Below, piece after piece: positions 16,477 to 25,293 of a stretch of DNA of 64,000 nt; position 1 is the first letter of the stretch, and each line of letters begins with the position of its first letter. The translations under genes were made by a program, and so were the position numbers. The DNA comes from Oceanospirillaceae bacterium (GTDB lineage: Bacteria; Pseudomonadota; Gammaproteobacteria; Pseudomonadales; Balneatricaceae): NCBI GenBank assembly GCA_013215505.1, contig JABSQZ010000010.1, positions 124,001 to 188,000 on the forward strand. The letters run 5' to 3'. The notes under the pieces are model-generated. The model worked only from the letters and a program-made list of their open reading frames with translations. It was not told where the DNA came from and did no database searches.

Positions 16477-17013
16477 TTAAACTAATGACACTTTCGGAAA
16501 ATCAATTGCCACTCTACTGGCTTTACCCAATATGTTGGTTAAAACGTTCATGCCCACGTGGGTAATAATTTCCACAATATCCGACTCAGTGTAACCCGCT
16601 TTGCGCACCGCACTGATTTCAGCACTGGTCACTTCTCCATTGTGCTCGGCCAGAGCGCGGGCGAAACTAACCGCAGCCGCAGCTTTTGCATCGACACTGG
16701 TGCCCTCGCGGTTGGCTTCAATTTCAGCATCATCCAAACCGGCTTTTTTGCCTATGGCGGTGTGCGCAGAGAGACAGTATTCACAACTATTTTGCTGCGC
16801 TAACGTTAAAGCTATACGCTCGCGGGTTAAGGGATCTAAGCTGCCATTTTCGGCAATATTGTACAAACCTAAAAAGGACTTTAACGCCTCTGGCGAGTTG
16901 GCAAAGATCTTTAAAAAATTCGGCACCATTCCCAGTTTCAACTGAATCGCATCAAACAATTCTTTTTGCTCATTGTTGGCAGTTTCATAATTAACGGTAT
17001 TTATACGGCTCAT
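16477..17013 (-). CDS. Carboxymuconolactone decarboxylase / AhpD-like protein
   Basis: A 178-residue helical protein of the AhpD/CMD family. It has the redox motif CEYCLSAH (about 77-84) preceded by the conserved ALTLAQQNS, consistent with a CxxC-type peroxidase-related fold. The N-terminus (LFDAIQLKLGMVPNFLKIFANSPEAL) is typical of alkylhydroperoxidase-like members. It precedes the PNPOx-reductase fusion in the same direction with a 69-bp gap and is divergent from the LysR gene, so these two are probably the LysR targets. A role in peroxide or electrophile defence is likely but not proven. Confidence 0.88.
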   Translation of the reverse strand: MSRINTVNYETANNEQKELFDAIQLKLGMVPNFLKIFANSPEALKSFLGLYNIAENGSLDPLTRERIALTLAQQNSCEYCLSAHTAIGKKAGLDDAEIEANREGTSVDAKAAAAVSFARALAEHNGEVTSAEISAVRKAGYTESDIVEIITHVGMNVLTNILGKASRVAIDFPKVSLV

Positions 17014-17134
17014 CGCTATTCTCCAAATGATTTAATGTTCGGCGTCTGCCGGTGTAGAGATAATGCCTAATTTCACTTTACAAAAGAATACTCAAATTTC
17101 ATAATTGATTATTTCATTAAATGGAATAATAAAA

Positions 17135-18070
17135 ATGGACCGTTTCCACAGTATGCAAGTGTTTGTCGCAGTCGCAGAAGAGCGCGGTTTTGCCGCCGCC
17201 GCCAGACGCCTACAACTGTCGCCACCGGCCGTTACCCGGGCGATTGCCGCACTGGAACAGCGGCTGGGTATTTCACTGTTTGTCCGCAGCACCCGCCATG
17301 TGCGTACTACTGATGCCGGGCTTCGCTATCTGCAGGATGTACGCAGAATATTAGCGCAAAGCGAAGCCGCTGATGACGCCGCCGCAGGTATATATGCTAA
17401 GCCCAGCGGGCGGCTGGCGATCACTGCTCCGGCGCTGTTTGGCAAACTCTTTGTAATGCCGGCGATTATTGATTACCTGCAACGCTATACCGACACTCAG
17501 GTCGAAGCGGTTTTTCTCGATCGGATGGTCAATTTACTGGAAGAGGGATTAGACGTAGCTGTGCGCATTGGCGAGCTGGCAGATTCCAGTGAGCGAGCAC
17601 TGCGGGTCGGCTCAGTCCGCACTATCACTTGTGCCTCACCTGCATATCTTAAACAGCATGGCACAGTGCTAACCCCAGATGAGCTTTTAGCACACAGCTT
17701 AATTTCCTCAGGTACTGCCAATCAAGTACTCGATTGGCGCTTTGCAGAAAAGGGAGAACAGAGAAATTTGCGCATTCAAGCCAGGCTCACTGTCACTAGT
17801 AATGATGCCATACTCGACGCCGCCAAACAGGGCTTTGGTATCGCCCGGCTGCTCTCCTACCAAGTCGCCGAGGCACTGGCCAACAAAGAGCTAGTATTAC
17901 TGTTAGAAGATTATGAGCTCGCCCCACTGCCTATTCACGTCATTCACCGTGAGGGACGCAATGCATCGGCCAAAGTACGTACTTTTGTCGATTTGATTGC
18001 CGCGAGTTTAAGAGCAGATAAAACCTTGAATTATCATTTAAAATTGGCGTTAATAGCAGCGCAGATATAA
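17135..18070 (+). CDS. LysR-family transcriptional regulator
   Basis: A 311-residue LysR protein. The N-terminal winged helix is MDRFHSMQVFVAVAEERGFAAAARRLQLSPPAVTRAIAALEQRLG, followed by a substrate-binding region (about 90-295). I chose the ATG at 17135, which is where LysR proteins of the MDRF/MDRL type begin; an upstream in-frame ATG at 17105 would add ten residues. It is divergent from the AhpD-like gene with about 120 bp between start codons, the usual LysR arrangement. The LysR gene and its predicted targets therefore probably share a control region at 17014-17134. Confidence 0.93.
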   Translation: MDRFHSMQVFVAVAEERGFAAAARRLQLSPPAVTRAIAALEQRLGISLFVRSTRHVRTTDAGLRYLQDVRRILAQSEAADDAAAGIYAKPSGRLAITAPALFGKLFVMPAIIDYLQRYTDTQVEAVFLDRMVNLLEEGLDVAVRIGELADSSERALRVGSVRTITCASPAYLKQHGTVLTPDELLAHSLISSGTANQVLDWRFAEKGEQRNLRIQARLTVTSNDAILDAAKQGFGIARLLSYQVAEALANKELVLLLEDYELAPLPIHVIHREGRNASAKVRTFVDLIAASLRADKTLNYHLKLALIAAQI

Positions 18071-18095
18071 ACACTCTGAGAGAACTGCAGGCCAT

Positions 18096-18147
18096 AGTTG
18101 GAAGTTGGAAGTTGGAAGTTGGAAGTTGGAAGTTGGAAGTTGGAAGC
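18096..18147. repeat. Heptamer tandem array C (7 perfect units)
   Basis: Seven exact copies of AGTTGGA, the reverse-complement rotation of ACTTCCA, directly after the LysR gene. It is the purest array and lies in the opposite orientation to the other four. Confidence 0.95.
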
Positions 18148-18239
18148 TTAGTTGACGGGTCTATCGCCTGCAGTCATCGCAATAGAGTGGTCTACATAGA
18201 AAAGTTCAGTTTTACGATATGAGATAAAGCTGTAAGCAA

Positions 18240-18407
18240 ATGATTGGCCGTTGGGGATCAGACACCCTAGCAACTGGGATCCAACGACAGCCTGGCATCG
18301 AGCAGGCCCGGCTTAGTCAATTAGTGGCTGAGGCTGCGCCTGACAATATTGGCTCTTGTCGAGTACTGGAGCAGATTGGCATACAGTATAAATGCACTGC
18401 CCTTTGA
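18240..18407 (+). pseudogene. Remnant of a GNAT acetyltransferase C-terminus
   Basis: A 55-codon open stretch from ATG 18240 to TGA 18405-18407 ends with AAPDNIGSCRVLEQIGIQY. This resembles the end of RimJ/RimL-type acetyltransferases, where N-x-(A/G)-S-x-RVLEKxGF is characteristic. The acetyl-CoA motif and the remaining fold are absent upstream. It is most likely the tail of a deleted gene; a functional micro-protein is less likely. Confidence 0.4.
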
Positions 18408-18508
18408 CTGCGATTAGGCCTTTTTAAGGGATAACTCCTAGCAGATGGAAGCTCAGCAGTTTATCAAGCAATATTAGATGCCCCTGAATGAGTGACTCTG
18501 GAATTTAT

Positions 18509-18928
18509 ATGCAGAAAATTTTTGTATTCGGGACTTTAAAACAAGGTTTTCCCAATGACCATACTAACAGCGGTAATCGTTTACCCGGTCAGTATAAAAC
18601 CTTGCACAAATTCCCGTTGTATTTAGTGGGCGAGCGCTTTTCTCCCTGGATGATTAACAGCCCGGGGAATGGTCATCAGGTCCAGGGTCAGGTATTTACG
18701 GTGGACGAAAAAAGTTTAGCAAAGATGGACAAACTCGAGCGCATTGAAGAGCCAGATGGATACCGGCGGATCAAACTAGCCGTTGTAAACCAGCAATCTG
18801 CAGAGCAAATTGAGGTCTTTGTTTACGTTAAACTTGCCGAGCAACTGCAAGCACAAAATGTCCGGCTAGAGTTACAGGGAGAATACCAACTCAAACACGC
18901 ATCTCTCTACAGCAGCCGTAGCAACTAA
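18509..18928 (+). CDS. Gamma-glutamylcyclotransferase-like (AIG2/YtfP family) protein
   Basis: A 139-residue protein from the ATG at 18509, with the family signature FGTLKQGFPN at the N-terminus and the conserved acidic segment KLERIEEPDGYRR around residue 75. The family includes gamma-glutamylcyclotransferases and gamma-glutamylamine cyclotransferases; E. coli YtfP is a relative of unclear role. A start at 18488 adds seven residues before the conserved FGTL strand; neither start has a strong ribosome site. It stands alone, about 80 bp before an acetyltransferase gene. Confidence 0.82.
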   Translation: MQKIFVFGTLKQGFPNDHTNSGNRLPGQYKTLHKFPLYLVGERFSPWMINSPGNGHQVQGQVFTVDEKSLAKMDKLERIEEPDGYRRIKLAVVNQQSAEQIEVFVYVKLAEQLQAQNVRLELQGEYQLKHASLYSSRSN

Positions 18929-19007
18929 CCAACACCCAATTACACCGATATAGTTCAATGGCACTGTTACCACAGTGTTCAAGCGTTATTCATAGATAGG
19001 AAATTAA

Positions 19008-19484
19008 ATGTTAGAAATTCGCATTGCCACTAAGCGTGATTCAGCGCTCGTACTGCACTACATTAAAGCATTAGCCATCGCCGAAGACTTCCCTTTTGCA
19101 GTCGCTGTGACTTTAGATGATTTAGAAAACAATCTATTCACCAATACAGCCACTGCACATGCGCTGCTTTTTTATCAACACAACAAGCCCTGTGGTTTTG
19201 CAGTTTACTATTACAGTTTTTCCACAACCACCGGCAAGCGCGGCTTGCATTTAGATGATTTATACATTGAACCTGAATATCAGGGACAGGGGTTCGGAAA
19301 GACTGTGTTAGTGCATCTAGCGCAATTAGCCATTGAGCAAGACTGCGCTCGTTTTGAGTGGTGGGCGTTAAAGAGCAATGACTCGGCGATTAAGTTTTAT
19401 CAGAAAATCGGCGCTCAGAACCTCGATGAAATCAGTATTTTCCGTTTAGATGCTGCTAAAATTGCGGCGCTAGCGAAAAGCTGA
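19008..19484 (+). CDS. GNAT-family N-acetyltransferase
   Basis: A 158-residue acetyltransferase. The acetyl-CoA pyrophosphate loop is seen in LDDLYIEPEYQGQGFGKTVLVHLA (about 83-106), and the C-terminal NDSAIKFYQKIGAQ is characteristic. The beginning MLEIRIATKRDSALVLHYIKALA resembles the diamine/spermidine-type and general GNAT proteins. The substrate is not deducible. A TAGGAAATTAA leader supplies the ribosome site. Confidence 0.88.
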   Translation: MLEIRIATKRDSALVLHYIKALAIAEDFPFAVAVTLDDLENNLFTNTATAHALLFYQHNKPCGFAVYYYSFSTTTGKRGLHLDDLYIEPEYQGQGFGKTVLVHLAQLAIEQDCARFEWWALKSNDSAIKFYQKIGAQNLDEISIFRLDAAKIAALAKS

Positions 19485-19600
19485 TTAACCCTTGAAGTCC
19501 GCACACATTGCTTTGCTTAAAGCCCTTGTAAAGCTCTGCTGTTTGCCTGTTGGATTAACAAATACCTCAATTAAACCAATAAGTTTAATCCCAGTTTAAG

Positions 19601-19633
19601 ATCCAGGCCTGCTAGTCAATCAGAGCCTGGATA
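19601..19633. terminator. Possible terminator/hairpin downstream of the ClpP-like gene
   Basis: ATCCAGGC and GCCTGGAT pair across a loop of about 17 bases, 23 bp past the minus-strand ClpP-like stop. The T-run is weak. Confidence 0.4.
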
Positions 19634-19655
19634 GCACTATTAATTTCAGCTGAGA

Positions 19656-20207
19656 TTACATTAAGTCTTGTACGCTGGAAATAATTTTATTACACAGACC
19701 ATATTCGACCGCCTCTTCAGCCGTGGTCCAATTATCCCGGTCGATGTCCTTCATCACTTGATCGAATTCTTGACCAGTGGCATCGGCAATCACATGTGCC
19801 AGACGTTTACGCATAATGACAATTTGCTCTGCCTGAATGCGAATATCTGATGCCTGGCCGCCGATACCGCCGCTGGGTTGGTGGATCAAAAATCGGGTAT
19901 TTGGCAGGCAGTACCTGTCTGCTTTGTCTATGGCTAAATAGATATGGGTTCCGGCACTGGCTACAAAACCTGTACCAATCACCACCACTCTGGGCTTGAT
20001 AAATTTGATCATATCGTGGATCGAGTCGCCCGATTCCACATGTCCACCTTGCGAGTTTACAAACAGCAATATGTCATCATCGGAAGTGGCAGCCAGAGCC
20101 AGTAGCTGGCTGCAGACTTTCTTCGCCATTTTCTGCTCAATCTCCTCGCAGATAATTACCTGACGGCTCTCAAAAAGTTTCTCTTCGATAGGGTTAATTC
20201 GATCCAT
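19656..20207 (-). CDS. ClpP-like serine protease (paralogue outside a clpPX operon)
   Basis: A 183-residue ClpP-family protein. The triad is recognisable: Ser in [11 protein letters not shown] (usually ASMG), His in FLIHQPSGG, and Asp in [17 protein letters not shown]. The segment [16 protein letters not shown] is the usual SPGG region. It is shorter than housekeeping ClpP (about 207) and lacks the N-terminal propeptide. Neither clpX nor tig is adjacent. The start has AGGAG upstream. It may be a specialised or heteromeric ClpP subunit; the partner ATPase is unknown. Confidence 0.88.
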   Translation of the reverse strand: MDRINPIEEKLFESRQVIICEEIEQKMAKKVCSQLLALAATSDDDILLFVNSQGGHVESGDSIHDMIKFIKPRVVVIGTGFVASAGTHIYLAIDKADRYCLPNTRFLIHQPSGGIGGQASDIRIQAEQIVIMRKRLAHVIADATGQEFDQVMKDIDRDNWTTAEEAVEYGLCNKIISSVQDLM

Positions 20208-20552
20208 GTGTGACTCCTAATAATAAAAACGCTGATCAGTGAATATTTGATGTTCTTGATTTATCAATAACTTCTATATAACGAATAAGATTCCCCATAC
20301 TAAAGTATTTAATGATTCTATCAATCAGTTAATTTATTGAACTGTATTAAAAATAGCACTAAATCTGCGCTTAGCTATGAGCGGTACTTGAAAGTCACCC
20401 CCGATCAGAGTGCAATGGATTCACCGCTTGGTCTTGTGTCCTATCCCAGCAGGCGGAAACTTTAATAAGATGTTAATATTATGGGGTTTTATCCGTAAAA
20501 TGACATTAAGTGTTGATCAGTCAGCACACTAATACAGGCAACCGGAGAATCT
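20208..20552. other. Non-coding spacer between divergent genes
   Basis: 345 bp holding the promoters of the ClpP-like and phosphoribosyltransferase genes. No distinct repeat, remnant or RNA gene is visible. Confidence 0.5.
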
Positions 20553-21083
20553 ATGAACAGAGCTGAACTTGGCAAAAGGATCTATGAGATATCCAATATT
20601 AAAGGTGAATTTCTACTCCGATCCGGAGTCGTTGCCACTGAGTACTTCGATAAATATTTATTCGAGGCGCAGCCGACAATTTTACAAGCCATCGCCGAAC
20701 ATATTTCTACTCTATTACCGGATGACTTTTCGCAACTCGCAGGCCTAGAGATGGGGGGGATCCCTATAGCTACGGCGATATCGTTGCACACAGGTAAGAG
20801 ATCCGTATTTGTCAGAAAAGCAGCCAAAGAATATGGCACTTGCAAACTGGCAGAAGGCGGCGATATCGACGGGCAACAATTAGTGATTATTGAAGATGTA
20901 GTTACCTCCGGTGGCGCTATTATCGATGCAGTTAACGCATTGCGCACGCGTGGGGCAATTGTGCAACAGGTTTTCTGCGTCATTGACCGAGAGGGCTCTG
21001 GCAGAGCTAATGTAGAAGAAATAGGCTTGCGGTTTACGCCATTATTTACTAAATCAGAGCTTGAGCAATTGGCTGCTTTGTAG
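20553..21083 (+). CDS. Orotate-phosphoribosyltransferase-like protein
   Basis: A 176-residue type-I phosphoribosyltransferase. The PRPP loop is IIEDVVTSGGAIIDAVNAL (about 112-130); an orotate-PRTase-like start (FLLRSGVVATEYFDKYLF) and the GLEMGGIPIATAI loop precede it. It resembles PyrE and could convert orotate to OMP, but it is shorter than E. coli PyrE (213), so it may be a paralogue acting on another base. CGGAGAAT upstream provides the ribosome site. It stands alone. Confidence 0.82.
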   Translation: MNRAELGKRIYEISNIKGEFLLRSGVVATEYFDKYLFEAQPTILQAIAEHISTLLPDDFSQLAGLEMGGIPIATAISLHTGKRSVFVRKAAKEYGTCKLAEGGDIDGQQLVIIEDVVTSGGAIIDAVNALRTRGAIVQQVFCVIDREGSGRANVEEIGLRFTPLFTKSELEQLAAL

Positions 21084-21090
21084 TATCTGG

Positions 21091-21180
21091 ATGGGCATCT
21101 GCTAGCTATCAGGATGTTTTTACTGATGCCCATAGATACATTTTATAGTTTAACAGCAGCTACTAGCTCTGTAGCTGCTA
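21091..21180. other. Two hairpins after the phosphoribosyltransferase gene
   Basis: ATGGGCATC/GATGCCCAT (about 21091-21131, long loop) and AGCAGCTAC/GTAGCTGCT (about 21155-21180, 7-base loop) follow the stop codon. Neither has a clear T-run. They could end transcription or protect the mRNA 3' end. Confidence 0.4.
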
Positions 21181-21368
21181 GCGTGTTTCTAGTCACCCCA
21201 TTATACGCATCCTCAACCTCCCCCGATGGCAAAATATCAGCAGTACCCTCTATTTGCATAAATTTTAAATGCTAATAATTTACATTTAGATTACGTTTCT
21301 ATATTATGTCGCCGATTAGCGATACCCCTGTCTAATGTTCACCCAATTCAAACCACTAGAGATTACCT

Positions 21369-22277
21369 ATGCATTTGGAATCAGCCCCTGATTTTTGGTT
21401 GCAAAACCACCAGCTACAGCGAATGCAACAAATTTTGAGTTACATTGAATCAAGTTTGGACCAACCTTTAGGTGTCGATCAATTGGCTGAAAAAATTCAC
21501 TGGTCGCGCTGGCAATTTCAACGGGTTTTTAACCGCGAAACCGGTACCAGTGTCGCCCATTATGTGCGCAGCTTACGCTTAAGCAACGCGGCAAAACTGT
21601 TGTTAACGACCCAAAATCGGCAGATAGATATTGCTCTGGAATGCGGTTTTGACTCTGAAATCAGTTTCAATAAAAGCTTTCGTAAAAATTACCACTGCAC
21701 TCCGGGTAACTATCGAAAACGCGGCCAATATCAGGGCCTGCAGCAGCCTATGGCATTGAGCAGACCGGATAAAATGGTACCTGAAATAGAACCAAAACTG
21801 CTGCAGATAAAAATTGAAACTCAGCCAGCCACGTGTTTATACGGCATTAAAGCACTGTTCAACGGTATTTTTTCCGACGCCGAAAATTTTGAACAGATAG
21901 TCCCGACACTCTGGCAAGAGCTGAAAGAAACCACCTCACTGGAGCAATCCAGTAATCATTTTGGGGTAATAGACTTAACCGCTGTAAATGATCTGCATAC
22001 CGACATACCTTACTGGGCCTGTATAAAAACCGATGATATCGAGCTGCAAAAACGATTGCAGCGGGTTGAAATTCCCGAACAACAATACGCAGTGTTACCG
22101 CACCGTGGTCCCGCCAGGGAAATGGTAAAGACTCTACAGTGGTTTATTTTAGAGTGGCTACCCAACTCCAACTATCAGGGGATGAATGGCTTTGACCTGG
22201 AGCACTACAGTGACAATTTCATCTCTGACAACAGCAGTGCCTACATGGAGTATTGGGTTCCTGTCACCCCCAAATAA
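21369..22277 (+). CDS. AraC-family regulator with GyrI-like effector domain
   Basis: A 302-residue regulator with Rob/SoxS-type layout: two helix-turn-helices at the N-terminus (about 15-117; LGVDQLAEKIHWSRWQFQRVF and IDIALECGFDSEISFNKSFRK), followed by a GyrI/effector-binding domain (about 140-300). It lies immediately upstream of and codirectional with the siderophore receptor gene (128 bp gap). This suggests it activates the uptake operon, perhaps in response to the ferric siderophore, but a siderophore ligand for a GyrI-like domain is inference. Confidence 0.9.
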   Translation: MHLESAPDFWLQNHQLQRMQQILSYIESSLDQPLGVDQLAEKIHWSRWQFQRVFNRETGTSVAHYVRSLRLSNAAKLLLTTQNRQIDIALECGFDSEISFNKSFRKNYHCTPGNYRKRGQYQGLQQPMALSRPDKMVPEIEPKLLQIKIETQPATCLYGIKALFNGIFSDAENFEQIVPTLWQELKETTSLEQSSNHFGVIDLTAVNDLHTDIPYWACIKTDDIELQKRLQRVEIPEQQYAVLPHRGPAREMVKTLQWFILEWLPNSNYQGMNGFDLEHYSDNFISDNSSAYMEYWVPVTPK

Positions 22278-22405
22278 ACGCATTTATTGGTAAAATATTT
22301 TCAATTAATGCAACTTATGCACCAAATGGTTAAGTGCAGAAGGCATTCCTTTTGTAGACTTTAAATACGAATGATTCTTTTTAACCATAATATAAAGGCT
22401 AGTCA

Positions 22406-24532
22406 ATGTTCTCCCCTGCCCCTTTCAAACTCGCTACTTTAACTGTGGCGATAGCCGCTGGTATTTGCACAACAAATATTCAGGCTGCCGATACTGATTC
22501 TGAAATTTCCACTTTAGTTGTCTATGGGGGTACCTACAGAAATACCGCCTCTAAATCTGCGCTAGATCCGGAGGAAACGCCTCAGGGAATCACGATTCTC
22601 GATCGCGAGCATTTAGATAAACGCGCGGCGGACTCCATCAACAAAGCGTTGCGCTACGCACCTGCGGTAAACACGGAGCTACGTGGTGGATCGGTGACGC
22701 GCATGGATCAATTCAACATTCGCGGCTTTAGTAACGATGTCAATTTCTACGATGGATTGCCACTGCAATACAACGATTGGAATTTACAGCCACAGATTGA
22801 TGCGGCTACCCTTGAGCAGATAGAAATATTTAAAGGGCCCACTTCGGTTCTCTACGGCAGCATGCCACCCGGTGGTATGGTGAATATTATAGCCAAACAG
22901 CCATCGGCTGAGTCAAAAAACAGCGTTGAGGTCAGTACCGGTACGCAAAAACTACGCCGTGCCAGTATCTCCAGCCAGGGTAAATTAGCCGATAGTGAAC
23001 AGCTTAGCTATACTTTAACAGCTGTAGCCAAGCACCAAGACGGGCAAGCTGTTACCTCTAAAGAGAAGCGCTATGCATTAGCTACTGCAGTTAATATGCA
23101 GGTCACTGAGGACACCTTAGTCAATTTCAATTTGTATCACCAACAAGACCCTGCCGCGGGCATTTATAACGCCCACCCCTCAGCGGGCACAGTATTTTCC
23201 AATATAAATGGCCAGCTACCCACTGATAGCTATGCCGGTGACGCCAACTGGAATACCTATGACAGAGACGTCACCCTGATCGGCTATAAAATCAGTCATA
23301 ATATTAATGATGATTGGAGTTTTTTACAGAACGTTAAGTACATGGATGCAGAGGTCCTGCAAAAGAATACTTACTCTACCTCACTCGACGCTGATCAGCG
23401 GACCTTAAACCGCCGTGCCTATTTAACCGATGAAAGCAGCAGCAGCTTTGCCATGGATAACCAGCTATCAGGGAAAATCACAGTCGGTAAACTTGAACAC
23501 AATGTATTGATCGGCGCCGATGTAGCCAAACTTAATTCTAAGATTAAATACGAAGACGTGGCTACTGCAAGTATTGATTTATTCAATCCAAATCACCACT
23601 TGATCGATCCCAATATGGACATTTCTAACTCCGTTTACAGCAGTGACTTTACTATCACTAAAAAGCAAGTGGGGGTTTATTTACAAGATCAAATCCGCAT
23701 CGATAATTTAGTATTAATTGCCGGCGGACGCTATGACAACTTTAAGAGCACTGAAAAAGGTAAAAAGTACAATGCCACAGTCGACACAGAGCTTAAGCAA
23801 CACCAGTTCAGTGGCCGCATTGGCGCACTCTATACCTTTAACAATGGCATCTCCCCTTTCGCCAGCTACGCGCAGAGTTTTGAGCCAGTAAGCGGCAGCG
23901 ACAAGAATGGCAATGCTTTTGTCCCGGCGACAGCGGATCAAATTGAAATCGGACTCAAGTACAGCCCGCTAGAAAATGACACCGCTATCACTGTCTCCGC
24001 CTTTCGTATTGTTAAAGACAAAAACATCACCCGGGACCCGGATGGTGGAGCCTACGATAAAATTCAGGCGGGCGAAATCACTTCGCAGGGAATCGAGCTG
24101 GCCATCAGCACTGCGCTCAGCACTAACCTGTCGATGGATTTTAATGCCACATTAATGGATATGGAGTTCACTAAAGACTCTGACTTACAGGGAAAAACGC
24201 CAATTTGGGTGGCCGAAGAATCTGCTTCACTGTGGCTCAACTACGACTTACCCAATGCGCTACTGGCTGACAGTCAAATGGGTCTAGGCGTGAGATACGT
24301 CGGTAAAACCCAACTGGATACACAAAACTCTGGCACTGTTCCAGGCTACACTTTAGTCGATTTATCTTTCAGTACAGAGCTTGGCAATATGAATAAAAAT
24401 TTGACCGGAGCCAATTTCAACCTGTCGGTGAATAACTTGTTTGATAAGCGCTATGGCTCTTGTTATGACGCTAACAATTGCTGGTTTGGCGCTGCGCGCA
24501 GCATTGAAGCCAAGCTCAAGTTCCCCTTCTGA
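22406..24532 (+). CDS. TonB-dependent siderophore receptor
   Basis: A 708-residue outer-membrane receptor. It has a signal peptide (about 1-28, ending IQAAD), a plug domain with ETPQGITILD, FNIRGFSNDVNFYDGLP and FKGPTSVLYGSMPPGGMVNIIAKQP (about 55-170), and a beta-barrel ending in phenylalanine (EAKLKFPF). The plug sequences are typical of FhuA/FpvA/ferrichrome-type receptors. The next gene starts 3 bases after the stop, so it heads the uptake operon. The exact siderophore cannot be read from sequence. I looked for a Fur box in the 128-bp leader and found none convincing. Confidence 0.95.
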   Translation: MFSPAPFKLATLTVAIAAGICTTNIQAADTDSEISTLVVYGGTYRNTASKSALDPEETPQGITILDREHLDKRAADSINKALRYAPAVNTELRGGSVTRMDQFNIRGFSNDVNFYDGLPLQYNDWNLQPQIDAATLEQIEIFKGPTSVLYGSMPPGGMVNIIAKQPSAESKNSVEVSTGTQKLRRASISSQGKLADSEQLSYTLTAVAKHQDGQAVTSKEKRYALATAVNMQVTEDTLVNFNLYHQQDPAAGIYNAHPSAGTVFSNINGQLPTDSYAGDANWNTYDRDVTLIGYKISHNINDDWSFLQNVKYMDAEVLQKNTYSTSLDADQRTLNRRAYLTDESSSSFAMDNQLSGKITVGKLEHNVLIGADVAKLNSKIKYEDVATASIDLFNPNHHLIDPNMDISNSVYSSDFTITKKQVGVYLQDQIRIDNLVLIAGGRYDNFKSTEKGKKYNATVDTELKQHQFSGRIGALYTFNNGISPFASYAQSFEPVSGSDKNGNAFVPATADQIEIGLKYSPLENDTAITVSAFRIVKDKNITRDPDGGAYDKIQAGEITSQGIELAISTALSTNLSMDFNATLMDMEFTKDSDLQGKTPIWVAEESASLWLNYDLPNALLADSQMGLGVRYVGKTQLDTQNSGTVPGYTLVDLSFSTELGNMNKNLTGANFNLSVNNLFDKRYGSCYDANNCWFGAARSIEAKLKFPF

Positions 24533-24534
24533 GC

Positions 24535-25293
24535 ATGAACCTTGATGTTTCCCCAGCCAGGTTGTCGACGAAGTCGCAGCAACCTGGCGATGTCAGTGTC
24601 TTTGATCAACTCACTCAGATGTCTGCACAACTGTTGCCAGCGTTAGCACACCGCCCTGTCGCAGCGATCGAGCGGTTGCGCCTGGGGGACAGCCACAGTC
24701 CGGCCCTAAAGAAGCTGTTGCAGAACCTAGAGTTACAACACCCAGAGTCCGGAAAATTATTCTACTCCCACAAGTGCTGGCAGTTGATTATCTGGCAACC
24801 AGTACTGTTGAGTATTATCAGTGTCTATGGACTCAACCGAGGGCTGGCGTTCAACAAACTGCATTTACAGTGCCACTCGTTAAGCATTGCTGGTTACCAA
24901 TTAGAATTTAACCCAGATGATGTCATTGACGGCTGCACCGAGCAACTGATTAGTCACTGTGCCCGCGGTAGCGCGACCCTTATCTGGGACTTATACCGAC
25001 AGCTAAACATTGAGTGCCCGTTGAAACAGAGATTTTGCCAACGGCTACTCAGCGATCAACTATTGAAGGCCCTGGCGCAAGTGCCAGTGTTTCTGCCGCA
25101 CTTAGAAAGAGCAGTATTTCAACAGCACATCCAGCTGTGGATGCGTCACTATCAACTCCCTATACGAGCGCTAAAAATCGACCCCAGAGGTGAAATTGTG
25201 CGCAGTAGCTGCTGCCTGGAATACCTCATCGAGCATAGCGGTTATTGTACTAACTGTCCCAAAGAGAGAAAAAGCCCCCATGTTGCAACTTAA
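24535..25293 (+). CDS. fhuF: FhuF-type siderophore-iron reductase
   Basis: A 252-residue protein ending in a CC-x10-C-x2-C pattern (CCLEYLIEHSGYCTNC), the C-terminal 2Fe-2S ligand set of FhuF. FhuF proteins reduce ferric iron bound to hydroxamate siderophores in the cytoplasm so that iron is released. The body is weakly conserved, as usual in this family. It begins 3 bases after the receptor stop and its end overlaps the ABC ATPase gene by 14 bases, so it is inside the operon. Confidence 0.85.
   Translation: MNLDVSPARLSTKSQQPGDVSVFDQLTQMSAQLLPALAHRPVAAIERLRLGDSHSPALKKLLQNLELQHPESGKLFYSHKCWQLIIWQPVLLSIISVYGLNRGLAFNKLHLQCHSLSIAGYQLEFNPDDVIDGCTEQLISHCARGSATLIWDLYRQLNIECPLKQRFCQRLLSDQLLKALAQVPVFLPHLERAVFQQHIQLWMRHYQLPIRALKIDPRGEIVRSSCCLEYLIEHSGYCTNCPKERKSPHVAT

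Noticed and set aside
22278-22405. Possible Fur box in front of the siderophore receptor
   Set aside because: The best stretch (around AATACGAATGATTC) matches only a few positions of the 19-bp Fur consensus, so I do not call it.
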